The notes: a model not told the origin generated them from the sequence alone. A stretch of 64,000 nucleotides of DNA from Arthrobacter sp. S41 (GCF_004320535.1 NZ_SIHY01000001.1:310001-374000); one strand, 5' to 3'; counted from the stretch's first letter, positions 44,735 through 55,127 are shown. Made by a program: numbers and translations.

Positions 44735-45478
44735 GTGCGCATTTTGCTAAAAGGCAAGCAGATCATAGACGGATACGCCGATGAATACGGGAACCGGATT
44801 ATCGGATCGGCTCAAGTATCACCAAATTCGACCATCGAGTTTAGATCCGAGGGTTGTAAAGTCGAATTTTCTAAAGGCGCAAAATTCAATGGCTCAATAT
44901 TCTTTCTGAGAGAAGACTCGCAAGTCATAGTAGGTGATGGGTCATTATTGCGGGGGAGGTCCTCGCTCGGCGCTAATAGTACGATTCGGTTAGGGAAAGG
45001 AGTTTACAGTGGCTCCAATCTACAGATAACGACAGCTGAGTCTTGCAGCGTTGACATCGGTGAAGATGTGCTAATTGCAAATGATTGTCGATTCCGCGCC
45101 GACGATTCACATCCGATTTTCGACGGCATCACGGGCAAACGTATAAATAAGTCCGCATCCATAACCATCGGAAAACATGTGTGGGTAGGTCAAGAAGTAT
45201 TCCTTATGCCCGGAAGCCTTGTTGGGGAAGGTAGCGTCGTCGGAGCGCGTGCGATTGTTACGAAATCGCGATCAATTCCTGCCAACTCGCTCGCCGTAGG
45301 TTCTCCTGCCAAAGTTGTACGGAAAAATATCGTCTGGGTCCGTAAGCATCTGCAGCTTCATACAGACATTCCAGATTCGATAGATCCAATTTTTGAGGAA
45401 GAGGCACTCGCGGTTTCGTCAAGATCTAAAAATGCCCCTAGGTGGCTTGCGAACCTAAAAATGTTTTTCTCTTCCTAG
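44735..45478 (+). CDS. Acyltransferase of the hexapeptide-repeat (WbbJ/LacA-like) family
   Basis: 247 residues. Start GTG 44735 is fixed by AAGGAGT at 44724-44730; upstream in-frame sequence back to 44474 is not protein-like. A beta-helix with repeats (STIEFRSEG, SQVIVGDGSLLRG, STIRLGKGVYSGS, CSVDIGEDVLIAND) is followed by the maltose-acetyltransferase-like end (ASITIGKHVWVGQEVFLMPGS, VVGARAIVTKS, NSLAVGSPAKVVRK). DDSHPIFD matches the active-site region with His found in O-acetyltransferases of cell-wall polymers. It probably acetylates a sugar or polymer. It is the first gene of the AT-richer block and precedes the TagF-like gene by 209 nt. Confidence 0.83.
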   Translation: MRILLKGKQIIDGYADEYGNRIIGSAQVSPNSTIEFRSEGCKVEFSKGAKFNGSIFFLREDSQVIVGDGSLLRGRSSLGANSTIRLGKGVYSGSNLQITTAESCSVDIGEDVLIANDCRFRADDSHPIFDGITGKRINKSASITIGKHVWVGQEVFLMPGSLVGEGSVVGARAIVTKSRSIPANSLAVGSPAKVVRKNIVWVRKHLQLHTDIPDSIDPIFEEEALAVSSRSKNAPRWLANLKMFFSS

Positions 45479-45687
45479 TCGTTGGGGGCTGCAGGGCCGA
45501 GGTTCGAAGTCAAAATGACGTGATCTTCACAGCCCTGGTCCTCACTTTCGATCCGGCCCGAGAAGTCAGTAGGCACCAGTCCTAGGTGCATCGAGGTTGC
45601 CAAACAAGGCAATGAGATATAATCAAGTGGGTCGATTAGTCTTCAGCTGAATCATCCGCGCATCCGAACTCTGCAAATAAGGTAGTA

Positions 45688-48600
45688 ATGGCACCACTAT
45701 TCCGTAATCCGTTAAAAGCAAATTCGATGTCCCCTGCTTCGAATTTAATCGAGAAACGGGGTGCTTTTAGCAGGGAAGGGATCGTTTACTACGGGCCGCA
45801 GGGCGAACTTTTAAAGCCGATGCGCACGTTGCTTTCAAGCGAAATCGTGCAGACGGATGGAAAGATCCGAGCTCTCGATGTTACTCTCAGGGTATTCGAC
45901 GACCTCGAGCTCACAACCCTATGGGCGAGATACCACGATGAATGGTTGTCCGTTGGACAATTTGAGTTGCAAGCGGTTTCAGACGGCGCACAGAAGATAC
46001 GCACTTATACTACGAGGGTCTACCTAGATTCTGTCGCTCAAGCAATCGACGAGAAATCTCGTTACGCCGATATGATCCAGCACGATGATGATGCTGGAAT
46101 TCGTTTTCATCTGCATGTCCAAGCAACGTCTAATGCTCGTCGCCCACCTTTAGCTGGAAGAGAGATCGAAGCTACGGCTGAAGGCTTCAGTTTTAGATAC
46201 CCAGTAGGCAAGGCCAGAAAAACCCTAATCAACGGACTACATAGCATCGACTCTTCTGTGGGAGAACTAACGCCTTATATTAACAAGTCAGGGTTCCTAT
46301 CGCTGTCCTTTAACGATCGTGTTGAACCCTTCGCAGCGGTCATGAATGATGGAATTAGATTTGTCGATGGTTCATTGAAGCTAAAAGGCAGAATCGACTC
46401 CAGGCACAGCAAGGTAGTTAAAGCAAAGGTCCTTCTAGTCGGTCGGACCAGCGGTTATGTAGCGGAGATGGATACCAAACTGGGATATCTCAAGCAACAA
46501 ACCGAAAGGGATTTCGGACACTACCACTTCATTGTCGAATCTGAATACGATCTAGAATCTGATATTGAAGTTCTCAAGAATGATATCCTAGATTTTTATC
46601 TAGAAATGGATATTCCTGGCGAAGAGCAAACGGTTCGAAGACGTTTTGGAAAAACTAGATTCTTGGAACGTCGGAATAACGACGCGTTCCAGCTCGAATC
46701 TGAAGAGAAAGTTATTTCTTTCGTACCGTATTTCACCTATCAAGCTAAGAACCCATCGATCCAGGTCGAGGTGTTTGACAGAAAGTCATTCGTTCATCTG
46801 GCGAAGGAGGCCAAATATCGTTGGATTAAACCAAAGAACGTAAAACCAATTTGGCTCATTGGTGAAATGCCATATAAGGCTCAGGATAATGGGCTGACTT
46901 TCTTTAAATACATGCAGGATAACCACCCGGAGATTGAATCTTATTATGTAATCTCAAGTGATTCCCCTGAGCGTCAAAACCTTGACGGATACAAGAACGT
47001 CATTGATTACCGTTCCGTCGAACACATCGATATTACTTTGCGTGCAGAAAAGATTATTAGCACGCACGCTCCATCTCAACTTTATCCAACAAAAAATCCA
47101 GATTTTGTTAGACGTGTTGCTGCTACAAAAGTGTTTTTACAGCATGGTGTGACTGCTGGAAAATGGATCGCCCCAGTTTTCGGAAAGAATGCCAATGACT
47201 TCGATGCTGACTTGGTCATGGTGTGTTCTGAACGAGAAAAAGAGTTCTTCGTTCATGATCTTGGATATAAGAGCGAAGAAGTAGCAGTTACCGGATTTGC
47301 GAGATTCGATAATTTGTTTGCCGAAGACGTTATTGAACGCAAGAATCAAATGTTCGTAATGCCTACCTGGCGACCTTGGCTACAGGATCCATCCACATTC
47401 GAAGAGTCTGACTACTTCATGCGGTGGATGTCGCTGCTGGCAGGTGATCGTCTAAGCGCCCTCGTGAATGAATTCGGTCTGGAAGTTATATTCTGTCTTC
47501 ACCCTAATATGCAGCAGTACACTCACCTCTTCAAAGGAAGTGGTGCCCGCGTTGTTTTCCAGGGTGACGTGAATGTTCAAGATTTAATCAAACAGAGTGG
47601 CATCATGCTCACCGATTATTCAAGCGCCGCACTGGATTTCGCTTTCTTGCACAAACCTGTTGTGTATTACCAGTTCGACGCGGAACGTTTCCCCGTCCCG
47701 CATGCAGATCCTTTATCGGAATTGCCAGGTCCTGTTGTAACCACTGAGCGTGAGGTAATTGAGAGAATACGTGAGACGTATTCAGCCGGCGGGGTAATGA
47801 CTTCGGAATACATGAACCGCGCGGACCGTTTTATTGCGAATCGCGATAGGAATAGTTCCGCGAGAATCTATCGTGCAATCAAAGAATTCGCACCAGCATC
47901 ATTAAATAAGTTCAAAATGAACCATGATCTCGCTGAGACTTCGAAAAGGTACTTTAAGCGCCATCGCTCTTATTCCCGGATTTCTCAGGCTTTCTATCGG
48001 TTGATTAGGGTAACAGCGCCACTCAACGAGAATGTAATTGTTTTTGAGAGCACCTTGGCACGTAGCTTTGGAGGAAATCCTAAAGCTATCTACGATGAAC
48101 TGGTTCGACGTGGCGATGCGAGGCTCAAAGTGGTCGTTTCGAATCGACATGTGCGAGTTCGAGACGAAAACACCATTGTAGTTAAGCGACACTCGTTTGC
48201 TTTCCTCTGGTATTTGGCCACAGCCAAGTATTGGGTCAATGACCAGAATTTCCCTCATTACATCACGCGTAGGCGAGGTGGGGTGTATGTGCAGACTTGG
48301 CATGGAACTCCGCTGAAGAAGATGTTTTTGGACCAAGCGAATTTCTTTGGACGAGATCCAGGCTACGTTTCGCGTGTAACAAAAATGGCTGCACAGTGGA
48401 ATAGATTGGTTTCCCCCAACGCGCACACGAGTAAATCAATGCGATCCTCGTATGGGTACAAAGGAGAAATCTTTGAACTCGGTTATCCGAGAAATGACGT
48501 GCTGTCGAGCCCTGACCGCGACGTCATCGCCGACGGTATCCGACAGCGTCTTGGAATCAGCAAAGATAAGTACGTCGTTCTTTATGCACCTACATTCCGC

Positions 48601-49113
48601 GATGACAAACCAACTAAACGTGGACGATTTGCTTTTGATTGGCCGTTTACACCTTCCTCATTCCACGAGGCATTAGGCGATGACGTTGTACTTTTGGTTC
48701 GCACTCACAATTTAGTCAGTAATAAGGTGCGTATTCCCGACGAGATAGCCAGCAATGTAATTGACGTATCTCAGTATCCAGATATTCAGGAACTATTCTT
48801 GGCGAGCGATATGCTCATCACGGACTATTCTTCATCTTTCTTCGATTATGCGATTTTGGATCGGCCCGTGCTATTTTTCGCATACGATCTCGAGAATTAT
48901 CGAGACTCGCTGAGAGGATTTTACTTGGATTATGAGAAAGATCTGCCAGGTCCAATATTCGAAGAATCGGAAGATCTCTTTGACGAAATCCAAAGACAAG
49001 TTCAAAGTCCAAAGTCAAGCGGAAACGTTCCTGCTGAATTTATAGAATTGTATGCATCATTCGATGATGGCTTCGCTGCCTCGCGAGTGGTTGACCAATT
49101 ATTGACTGACTAG
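45688..49113 (+). CDS. Tandem CDP-glycerol:poly(glycerophosphate) glycerophosphotransferase-like protein
   Basis: 1141 residues with two TagF-like domains. The first spans about 388-740 (WLIGEMPYKAQDNG, FLQHGVTAGKW, PTWRPWL, CLHPNMQQY, IMLTDYSSAALDFAF, KPVVYYQFD). The second spans about 780-1141 (VQTWHGTPLKKMF, GYPRNDVL, LYAPTFRDD, VRTHNLVSN, MLITDYSSSFFDYAI, RPVLFFAYD). HG and DYSS motifs carry residues known in TagF. The first 380 residues are beta-rich with no family recognised. Such proteins polymerise glycerol- or ribitol-phosphate units from CDP-alcohols for teichoic acids; two domains could prime and extend or add two phosphoalcohols. ATG 45688 follows AAGGTAG. Codon use is AT-rich compared with serA or metG. 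Confidence 0.87.
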   Translation: MAPLFRNPLKANSMSPASNLIEKRGAFSREGIVYYGPQGELLKPMRTLLSSEIVQTDGKIRALDVTLRVFDDLELTTLWARYHDEWLSVGQFELQAVSDGAQKIRTYTTRVYLDSVAQAIDEKSRYADMIQHDDDAGIRFHLHVQATSNARRPPLAGREIEATAEGFSFRYPVGKARKTLINGLHSIDSSVGELTPYINKSGFLSLSFNDRVEPFAAVMNDGIRFVDGSLKLKGRIDSRHSKVVKAKVLLVGRTSGYVAEMDTKLGYLKQQTERDFGHYHFIVESEYDLESDIEVLKNDILDFYLEMDIPGEEQTVRRRFGKTRFLERRNNDAFQLESEEKVISFVPYFTYQAKNPSIQVEVFDRKSFVHLAKEAKYRWIKPKNVKPIWLIGEMPYKAQDNGLTFFKYMQDNHPEIESYYVISSDSPERQNLDGYKNVIDYRSVEHIDITLRAEKIISTHAPSQLYPTKNPDFVRRVAATKVFLQHGVTAGKWIAPVFGKNANDFDADLVMVCSEREKEFFVHDLGYKSEEVAVTGFARFDNLFAEDVIERKNQMFVMPTWRPWLQDPSTFEESDYFMRWMSLLAGDRLSALVNEFGLEVIFCLHPNMQQYTHLFKGSGARVVFQGDVNVQDLIKQSGIMLTDYSSAALDFAFLHKPVVYYQFDAERFPVPHADPLSELPGPVVTTEREVIERIRETYSAGGVMTSEYMNRADRFIANRDRNSSARIYRAIKEFAPASLNKFKMNHDLAETSKRYFKRHRSYSRISQAFYRLIRVTAPLNENVIVFESTLARSFGGNPKAIYDELVRRGDARLKVVVSNRHVRVRDENTIVVKRHSFAFLWYLATAKYWVNDQNFPHYITRRRGGVYVQTWHGTPLKKMFLDQANFFGRDPGYVSRVTKMAAQWNRLVSPNAHTSKSMRSSYGYKGEIFELGYPRNDVLSSPDRDVIADGIRQRLGISKDKYVVLYAPTFRDDKPTKRGRFAFDWPFTPSSFHEALGDDVVLLVRTHNLVSNKVRIPDEIASNVIDVSQYPDIQELFLASDMLITDYSSSFFDYAILDRPVLFFAYDLENYRDSLRGFYLDYEKDLPGPIFEESEDLFDEIQRQVQSPKSSGNVPAEFIELYASFDDGFAASRVVDQLLTD

Positions 49114-49194
49114 ACAGAAGAATGATGGTTAGTTCAGAGGCTGATCCTATGTTGGCTCTCTAAAAAAACTTACGTGATGGGCGAAGGAGCATTC

Positions 49195-51012
49195 ATGGAT
49201 TCGGTACAAAAATTTAATATATTCGAGTTGACTTGGAACATTCCAGAAAATTATGGTGGCATGACTTCTGCCATGTTGTACCGTACAGAACAGTTTGAAA
49301 GATTTGGGCTCGGCAAAGATATTACAATTCTGACGCTGGCCGCTGGTCTCGACGTGGACAAAACGGGAAAAACACTCCGTGCGCGATGGGGTATCTCCGA
49401 CAACGTGAACGTGCGCAACATATGGCACGACTTGCGGACCCTTGAAAGCAATGTGCTTGTAAATTTGGTTGGTGAAAGTCCGGATTCTAGTACGACTGCG
49501 GCCATCGATGTCGAGGGCGTGGAAGAACGTCCTTACATGCGTGTTAGCAAGGATGCGTCTGATGCTGTGGTCCGACGGCAACATCTTCGAGCTGACGGTT
49601 CTCTGCTACTTACCGACGAGCTAAGCCTTCCGGAAGGGCGTCGAATGACGCTTTTCAGTAATGACGGCATTCCGCTAAAAACTTGGCGAGCGGGATCTGA
49701 CTTGTATCTGTCCTGGTTGCAGTTCGTCATGGGAAAGGACCTTGGCGTCCTTATCAATGAAGACAAGCGCATTGGTGAGTTCCTACACCGGTATTCATGT
49801 CCGAATACCAAGATTATTCAGGTCATTCATGGGACTCATTTGGCAAATAGGAACCTGGCACCCTACGGTCCGTTGTTGAAATTGCGAACCAATACAGTCA
49901 AGAATTTGACTAAGTTTGATCGAGTTACAGTGTTGACCCGTCGACAGTATGACGACATTTCCAACCTCGGTGTCGACATGCAAAACGTATCTGTTCTGCC
50001 GAACGCTACTGCGCCGCGTGATCTTAGCAAGGGTGAGCGAGTAAAACGGCCCGATGGAAAGGGCGCCATCGTTGGAAAACTGACTCCGTTGAAGCGTGTT
50101 GATCACGCAGTCAAGGCTGTGACCGCCTCAGCAGAGTATGCGAATGTACTAGATATTTCTCTCGACGTATTCGGCGACGGTCCAACAAAGGGTGATATAG
50201 AACAGCTGCGTATGACGCTCGGGGACAAGTCTGTTGAATCAGTATCGCTCAAAGGCCACGTTAAAGACGCTGCTTCATTACTGTCTGATTATTCGTTCTT
50301 ATTGATGACAAGTACTTCTGAAGGTCAGTCGTTGGTTCTTCTTGAAGCAATGTCGCAGGGCTGCATCCCAATCGCTTACGATATTCGATACGGCCCCTCC
50401 GATCTTATTGTTGATGGCGTAAACGGTTTTTTGGTTCCTTCCGGGGACATCGATGCACTTGGACGAACGATACGACACTTCGTTTCTTTGCCGGAGGCAA
50501 CCAAGGTCAGTATGCGTCAGGCGGCAACCGAATCAGTGAGAAAATTCTATCCAGCTGAAAACATGCGTCGTTGGGCCGACATGTTTGAGACTTTGTGGGA
50601 GGAAGAAGAAAGTTCTGAGATTTCTTCTTCATTTGATGGGGTTGCGTTTGCCAACGCGACGAAATTGGAGGGTTCTCTCGTTCATATTTCCGGTGTTATT
50701 AGAGTCGACAACGATGAGTATTTGCCGGAGCTCTGTCTGATTACGGCTACACGTGACGGTTCGTCTTTCGTTAAGTCATCGATAGACTTGGTGGACAAAT
50801 CATCAAGTGAATTGACTTTCAGCACGTCTGTCGATCTCAACAAGCTCCCAACCGCAGACAAGTCAATATTGGACTTTTATGTTTCACCTTCTTTAGCGGG
50901 ATGGTCGGAAAAAATCCGACTTAAAATGAATATTGATACCCGGTCGAAAAAATCATTTGTTACTAAGGTCTATGAAACGAAGCACAACGGATTCAGTATT
51001 GACCTAAAGTGA
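49195..51012 (+). CDS. GT4 glycosyltransferase, TagE/poly(glycerol-phosphate) glucosyltransferase-like
   Basis: 605 residues. Start ATG 49195 is set by GAAGGAG 7 nt upstream. N-terminal half: FNIFELTWNIPENYGGMTSAML, a TarM/TagE-like opening, with an inserted beta-rich region (about 90-170). Nucleotide-binding half: AIVGKLTPLKRVDHAVKAV, VFGDGPTKGDIEQL, STSEGQSLVLLEAMSQGCIPIAYD with the EX7E-type glutamates, and VNGFLVPSGD. A C-terminal beta domain (about 500-605) is an extra. Such enzymes glycosylate teichoic-acid backbones from UDP-glucose or UDP-GlcNAc. Location 81 nt after the TagF-like gene supports this. Confidence 0.82.
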   Translation: MDSVQKFNIFELTWNIPENYGGMTSAMLYRTEQFERFGLGKDITILTLAAGLDVDKTGKTLRARWGISDNVNVRNIWHDLRTLESNVLVNLVGESPDSSTTAAIDVEGVEERPYMRVSKDASDAVVRRQHLRADGSLLLTDELSLPEGRRMTLFSNDGIPLKTWRAGSDLYLSWLQFVMGKDLGVLINEDKRIGEFLHRYSCPNTKIIQVIHGTHLANRNLAPYGPLLKLRTNTVKNLTKFDRVTVLTRRQYDDISNLGVDMQNVSVLPNATAPRDLSKGERVKRPDGKGAIVGKLTPLKRVDHAVKAVTASAEYANVLDISLDVFGDGPTKGDIEQLRMTLGDKSVESVSLKGHVKDAASLLSDYSFLLMTSTSEGQSLVLLEAMSQGCIPIAYDIRYGPSDLIVDGVNGFLVPSGDIDALGRTIRHFVSLPEATKVSMRQAATESVRKFYPAENMRRWADMFETLWEEEESSEISSSFDGVAFANATKLEGSLVHISGVIRVDNDEYLPELCLITATRDGSSFVKSSIDLVDKSSSELTFSTSVDLNKLPTADKSILDFYVSPSLAGWSEKIRLKMNIDTRSKKSFVTKVYETKHNGFSIDLK

Positions 51013-51739
51013 CACGCGGTTACAGTTACGGTTCGCCGCAAATTCATGAGTAGTAAGTGATAAAATCGAATACTAGCCATTGCTTTGTTGCAAATACTCT
51101 AATGAGCATGGAAAACTGTGTCTCGGCAGATTGTTTACTATTTGATAATTGGTTCATTTCGGAAAATAGTCTCGAATTCATGACGTCTTGTACGATTCAT
51201 TCTTTTCTCGGTGAGTAATGCCCGGTTTCAAAGGTTGTTAGCGTTTGCTTCATGCTAATTATTTGATTTCTCTTTTGGAAATAGATTTGCACTATTCCAA
51301 TTGCAATAATTGATAAATGGCATTTGCTGGTACTGGCTCTAACTATCCAGTACCAGCATTTTGGCTATTTTGGTATCACTGGTGTCAGATGGTACCCGGA
51401 GGCGGCCGTGAAATGAACGAGCCTTTAGCTTTAATTATTCGAGGAAAATCCGAACCTATTCTCAACAGTGATTGTTCGCTTGAACTCTATATGGGGAATC
51501 GGTCTGACTCGGGAGTATTGTCGATGGCCGATTTTCGTGCGGGATATGGGAAGTCGAACGGATCGCTTGCAAGGTTTTGATTGATGCCAGTCGTCAGTAG
51601 TTCATTAATCCCCACGGGCGTGTCTCAACAGCCGAGAGGTTGGTGCTAACTGCGCGGACTGATGCGACCAGTTAGCCGTAGCCAGCATTACGATGAAAGA
51701 TCTCGAAAAGAGCAAAGCGTCTAGCGTTAGGCTATAGTC
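51013..51739. other. AT-rich intergenic region at the island's right edge
   Basis: 727 nt, no convincing gene. An 87-codon frame at 51317 has no ribosome site and overlaps the inverted repeat at 51325-51358. It ends in the promoter area of the NYN gene. Confidence 0.4.
51325..51362 (+). terminator. Perfect 12-bp inverted repeat, probable terminator
   Basis: TGCTGGTACTGG (51325-51336) pairs perfectly with CCAGTACCAGCA (51347-51358) with a 10-nt loop, followed by TTTTGG. It lies 313 nt past the TagE-like stop, so either that transcript is long or a lost gene once ended here. Confidence 0.6.
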
Positions 51740-51740
51740 A
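51728..51740 (+). promoter_or_regulatory. -10 element suggesting leaderless start of the NYN gene
   Basis: TAGGCT (51728-51733) lies 7 nt before the ATG at 51740, and no ribosome site exists, so transcription probably starts at the ATG. No good -35 is seen. Confidence 0.35.
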
Positions 51741-52747
51741 TGATGAACCAAACTGCGATATTTGTTGACGCTGGATTCCTACTTTCACTTGGGGGTCACC
51801 GTGCCGCAGGAACAACCCTAAGATCAGCTTTTACGACTCACTACGAATCGTTAGTCCGGGGAATCGTCCAGACGGTAAAGAAGAATACCGGGCTGAATAA
51901 TCTCCGCGTCTATTGGTACGACGCGTCCAAGGATGGACTCTTTACTGAACAGCACAAACGAATTGGACTTATACCTGGAGTGAAGGTTCGCCTGGGTCGA
52001 ATTTCTTTCAACGGTGAGCAAAAAGGCGTGGACTTGCGTCTTGCTTTGGACTTAGTTGGTGTTGCTCGAAATCGCTCAGCTTCCATTGCCTACCTTGTCT
52101 CCGGCGATGATGATCTTGCTGAAGCCGTAGAAGAGGCTCAAGACCTCGGGATGAAAGTGGTACTTCTTGGCATCGCTAAGTCCGATAGCAGGTTAGGCGT
52201 GGCCTCGGTGGCCGAACACTTGGCACTAACGGCGGATTACATGGAAACCATCCCTAACCAGTTATTGGATAGTGCGTTTACCAAAGTACTGGAATGGGAT
52301 CAGCACCATTCGGAGAAGACCTCGGCAATTGCGGGTGCTCCAACGGCTCCAGCAGTTCCTTCCGCGCCAAAGCCAGCTATTCCAACACCGGCGATGATGG
52401 CTCAAAAACCTGTGGCTCAATCGTCCGTTCAATCGGAACCAGGCCTGGAATTTGTGTATTCCAGCGGTGGCGAACGTCCTGGATACAAGGGCAATGCTGC
52501 CTATGAGCAACAGGAACTTAAGGTAGCCGAAGAGATTGGTGCAAAGGTCGCCGAGTCATGGCTTGCCTTTACCACGCAGTCTGAAGTAGTGGAACTAATG
52601 GCTGATAAGCCACAGTTGCCACCGGAGATTGATAGGACGCTACTCAAAGACTGTGCGCAGGTGTTGGGGGAGTGGAAGACTGATCAGCAGACTGTCCGCA
52701 GAACCTTAAGAAGTGCCTTCTGGGAGTACCTAGACAAGATCATGTGA
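51740..52747 (+). CDS. NYN-domain (PIN-like) putative RNase
   Basis: 335 residues. The first 175 are an NYN/DUF88 domain: IFVDAGFLLSLGG, RVYWYDAS, KGVDLRLALDLV and YLVSGDDDLAEAVEEAQDLG supply the conserved acidic residues of this PIN-like nuclease fold. A Pro/Ala-rich linker (about 195-235) leads to a helical C-terminal domain (EIGAKVAESWLAF, LPPEIDRTLLKDCAQVLGEW). NYN proteins are predicted metal-dependent RNases acting on tRNA or other RNA. It stands just before metG (57 nt) and may be co-transcribed with it. Confidence 0.82.
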   Translation: MMNQTAIFVDAGFLLSLGGHRAAGTTLRSAFTTHYESLVRGIVQTVKKNTGLNNLRVYWYDASKDGLFTEQHKRIGLIPGVKVRLGRISFNGEQKGVDLRLALDLVGVARNRSASIAYLVSGDDDLAEAVEEAQDLGMKVVLLGIAKSDSRLGVASVAEHLALTADYMETIPNQLLDSAFTKVLEWDQHHSEKTSAIAGAPTAPAVPSAPKPAIPTPAMMAQKPVAQSSVQSEPGLEFVYSSGGERPGYKGNAAYEQQELKVAEEIGAKVAESWLAFTTQSEVVELMADKPQLPPEIDRTLLKDCAQVLGEWKTDQQTVRRTLRSAFWEYLDKIM

Positions 52748-52804
52748 CAAGCAAGCAACGACTTGAAGAACTCTAAAGCACGCAAGCTAAGGTAAATTTG
52801 TATC

Positions 52805-54355
52805 GTGACTTCTCAGCAGAAACCTTTTTACATCACCACTGCCATTTCCTACCCGAACGGCACTCCGCACATCGGCCACGCTTACGAGGTTGTGGCCACC
52901 GACGTGATGGCCCGATTCAAACGACTTGACGGCCACGACGTATTCTTCTTGACCGGCACTGATGAGCATGGTCAGAAGATGATGCAGACGGCTGAAAAGC
53001 TGGGAATCACGCCGGGGCAACTTGCCCAGCGCAATTCGGATGCATTCCAGACGATGAATGATGATCTGGGAACAAGCTACGACCGCTTTATCCGCACTAC
53101 TGACGCGGATCACCATGCTGCAGCTCAGGAGCTGTGGCGTCGGATGGAAGCCAATGATGACATCTATCTAGACAAGTATGCTGGCTGGTATTCCGTACGC
53201 GATGAAGCGTTTTACACCGAAGAGCAAACTGAAGTCCGTGAAGACGGAATTCGCTACGCCACTGAAACCGATACCGAGGTTACGTGGACTGAAGAAGAAT
53301 CCTACTTCTTCCGTCTGTCCAAGTATCAGGACAAGTTGCTGGACTACTACCAAAACAATTCTGAATTTGGAGCACCCCGTACTCGATTTAATGAGGTAGT
53401 GCGCTTTGTTGAAGGTGGTCTGACCGATCTTTCGATTTCACGAACAACCTTCGATTGGGGAATCCCGGTTCCGGGTAACGAAAAGCACGTGATGTACGTG
53501 TGGGTTGACGCACTGACCAATTACCTCACCGGTGTTGGATTCCCAGACGTTGACTCCGCTTCGTTCCAAAAGTACTGGCCAGCTGACGTACACGTTATTG
53601 GCAAGGACATTTCTCGTTTCCACGCAATCTACTGGCCAGCATTCCTGATGTCCGCCAAGTTGCCGTTGCCTAAGCGCGTGATGATTCACGGCTTCTTGCA
53701 CAACAACGGTGTGAAGATGTCGAAGTCCTTGGGCAATACTGTTTCACCTGACGATTTTGTGAATCGTTATGGACTAGATCAGGTGCGTTACTTCTTCCTC
53801 CGCGAGGTACCTTTCGGTGCTGACGGAAGTTATAACCACGAAACCATTGTCGCTCGCATCAATGGCGACCTTGCCAATAACTTTGGCAATTTGGCTCAGC
53901 GTTCATTGTCCATGGTGGCTAAGAACTGCGGGGGAGTCGTTCCGACTCCTGCAGAGTTTGTTGCCGAGGATCAGGAAATTCTTGATGCTGCGGGCAAACT
54001 GTTGGACATTAGTCGAGATGCCTACTCGCGCCAAGAGTTTAGCAAGGCGCTTGAAGCTGTTTGGCACGTGCTTGGCGATACCAACGCGTACTTCGCAGAG
54101 CAAGAGCCATGGAAGCTTAAGAAGACAGATCCTGAGCGCATGGCCACTGTCTTGTACGTAACCATCGAGGTAGTCCGTAAGGTGGCTTTGCTCTTGCAGC
54201 CAGTCTTGCCTCAGACCATGACTGCCATGCTTAATTCGCTGGCAGTTGGCGAGGGTTCGGCTCGCACCTTCGAATACTTCGACACTGCTTTGGTTCCTGG
54301 TACGGAATTGCCAGCTCCTAAGCCTGTCTTCCCGCGCTACGAAGAAGAAAAGTAA
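52805..54355 (+). CDS. metG: Methionyl-tRNA synthetase
   Basis: 516 residues; class I synthetase charging tRNA-Met. The HIGH-type motif is [12 protein letters not shown] at about 17-28 and KMSKS is [10 protein letters not shown] at about 302-311, with the anticodon-binding helical domain to the end. It is the short form without the zinc-knuckle Cys clusters or C-terminal EMAP-like domain seen in E. coli. Start GTG 52805, preceded by an AT-rich stretch (TAAGGTAAATTTG) rather than a ribosome site, so it may be leaderless. Codon use is strongly biased, as in serA. Confidence 0.97.
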   Translation: MTSQQKPFYITTAISYPNGTPHIGHAYEVVATDVMARFKRLDGHDVFFLTGTDEHGQKMMQTAEKLGITPGQLAQRNSDAFQTMNDDLGTSYDRFIRTTDADHHAAAQELWRRMEANDDIYLDKYAGWYSVRDEAFYTEEQTEVREDGIRYATETDTEVTWTEEESYFFRLSKYQDKLLDYYQNNSEFGAPRTRFNEVVRFVEGGLTDLSISRTTFDWGIPVPGNEKHVMYVWVDALTNYLTGVGFPDVDSASFQKYWPADVHVIGKDISRFHAIYWPAFLMSAKLPLPKRVMIHGFLHNNGVKMSKSLGNTVSPDDFVNRYGLDQVRYFFLREVPFGADGSYNHETIVARINGDLANNFGNLAQRSLSMVAKNCGGVVPTPAEFVAEDQEILDAAGKLLDISRDAYSRQEFSKALEAVWHVLGDTNAYFAEQEPWKLKKTDPERMATVLYVTIEVVRKVALLLQPVLPQTMTAMLNSLAVGEGSARTFEYFDTALVPGTELPAPKPVFPRYEEEK

Positions 54356-54372
54356 ATTTAGCTTCTGACAGA

Positions 54373-54427
54373 GAATGCCGGTCTTGCAGGACTTCAGTCA
54401 ATTGATTTCCTTGCAAGGCCGGCATTC
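54373..54427. terminator. Bidirectional terminator between metG and the response regulator
   Basis: A long stem with arms GAATGCCGGTCTTGCAGGA and its near-perfect complement at 54408-54427 (one wobble, one bulged A) lies 17 nt after the metG stop and 7 nt from the regulator's stop on the other strand. T-runs are poor on both sides. Confidence 0.6.
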
Positions 54428-54434
54428 GTCATAC

Positions 54435-55127
54435 CTACGGGCTAACTACTCCGGTTTGGTAAGCGATGACAACGGCCTGCACACGGTCGCGGGCTTCAAG
54501 CTTTGAGAGAATGTGGCCGACATGTGTTTTGACAGTAGCCTCAGATAGGAACAATTCTTGAGCGATTTCTGGATTTGAGCGACCCAGTGCAATCAGGCCA
54601 AAGACTTCTCGCTCACGGCGGGTCAGTGAATTGACCAGACCCGCTAACTGTTCATTGCAAGGAGCCGAAGCCTTTTTCATCAATGGCGCCATATGATCCA
54701 GTAGTCGTCGCGTTGTTGAAGGCGCAATGACTGCATCTCCGCGGTTGACCGTCCGAATTGACTCCAGAAGTTCTTCAGGAGGGGCGTCTTTGAGAAGGAA
54801 TCCACTGGCGCCGGCCTGGATGGCACTGAAGGCGTATTCATCCATGTCGAAGGTGGTTAGAACAATGACCTTTGGTCCGTCTGCTGCTGGCTTTGATGGG
54901 TCAAGCAAACGCTGGGTGGCTTCGATGCCGTCCATCTCAGGCATCCGAACGTCCATAAGGATGACATCTGCTTGCGAGGTCAGGGGAGAAGCTATCGCTT
55001 CTCGACCGTTACCTGCTTCAGCAATGACTTGCATGTCATCTTGTGAATCGATCAGCATCCGAAATCCGCTACGAACCAGTAGCTGATCATCAACCAATGC
55101 GACTTTGATTGCATTGATATTTTCCAT
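54435..55127 (-). CDS. NarL/LuxR-type response regulator
   Basis: 230 residues. A receiver domain (VALVDDQLLVRSGFRMLI) carries the phospho-acceptor Asp59 in VILMDVRMPEMDG, the conserved Thr in VIVLTTFD and the Lys in GFLLKDAPPEEL. The C-terminal LuxR HTH is LTRREREVFGLIALGRSN and SEATVKTHVGHILSKL. It is partnered with the histidine kinase 6 nt upstream in the same operon. Ligand unknown. The pair is oriented against metG. Confidence 0.93.
   Translation of the reverse strand: MENINAIKVALVDDQLLVRSGFRMLIDSQDDMQVIAEAGNGREAIASPLTSQADVILMDVRMPEMDGIEATQRLLDPSKPAADGPKVIVLTTFDMDEYAFSAIQAGASGFLLKDAPPEELLESIRTVNRGDAVIAPSTTRRLLDHMAPLMKKASAPCNEQLAGLVNSLTRREREVFGLIALGRSNPEIAQELFLSEATVKTHVGHILSKLEARDRVQAVVIAYQTGVVSP

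Noticed and set aside
51317-51580. 87-codon frame at the island's right edge
   Set aside because: No ribosome site; its 5' part is the perfect inverted repeat of a probable terminator.
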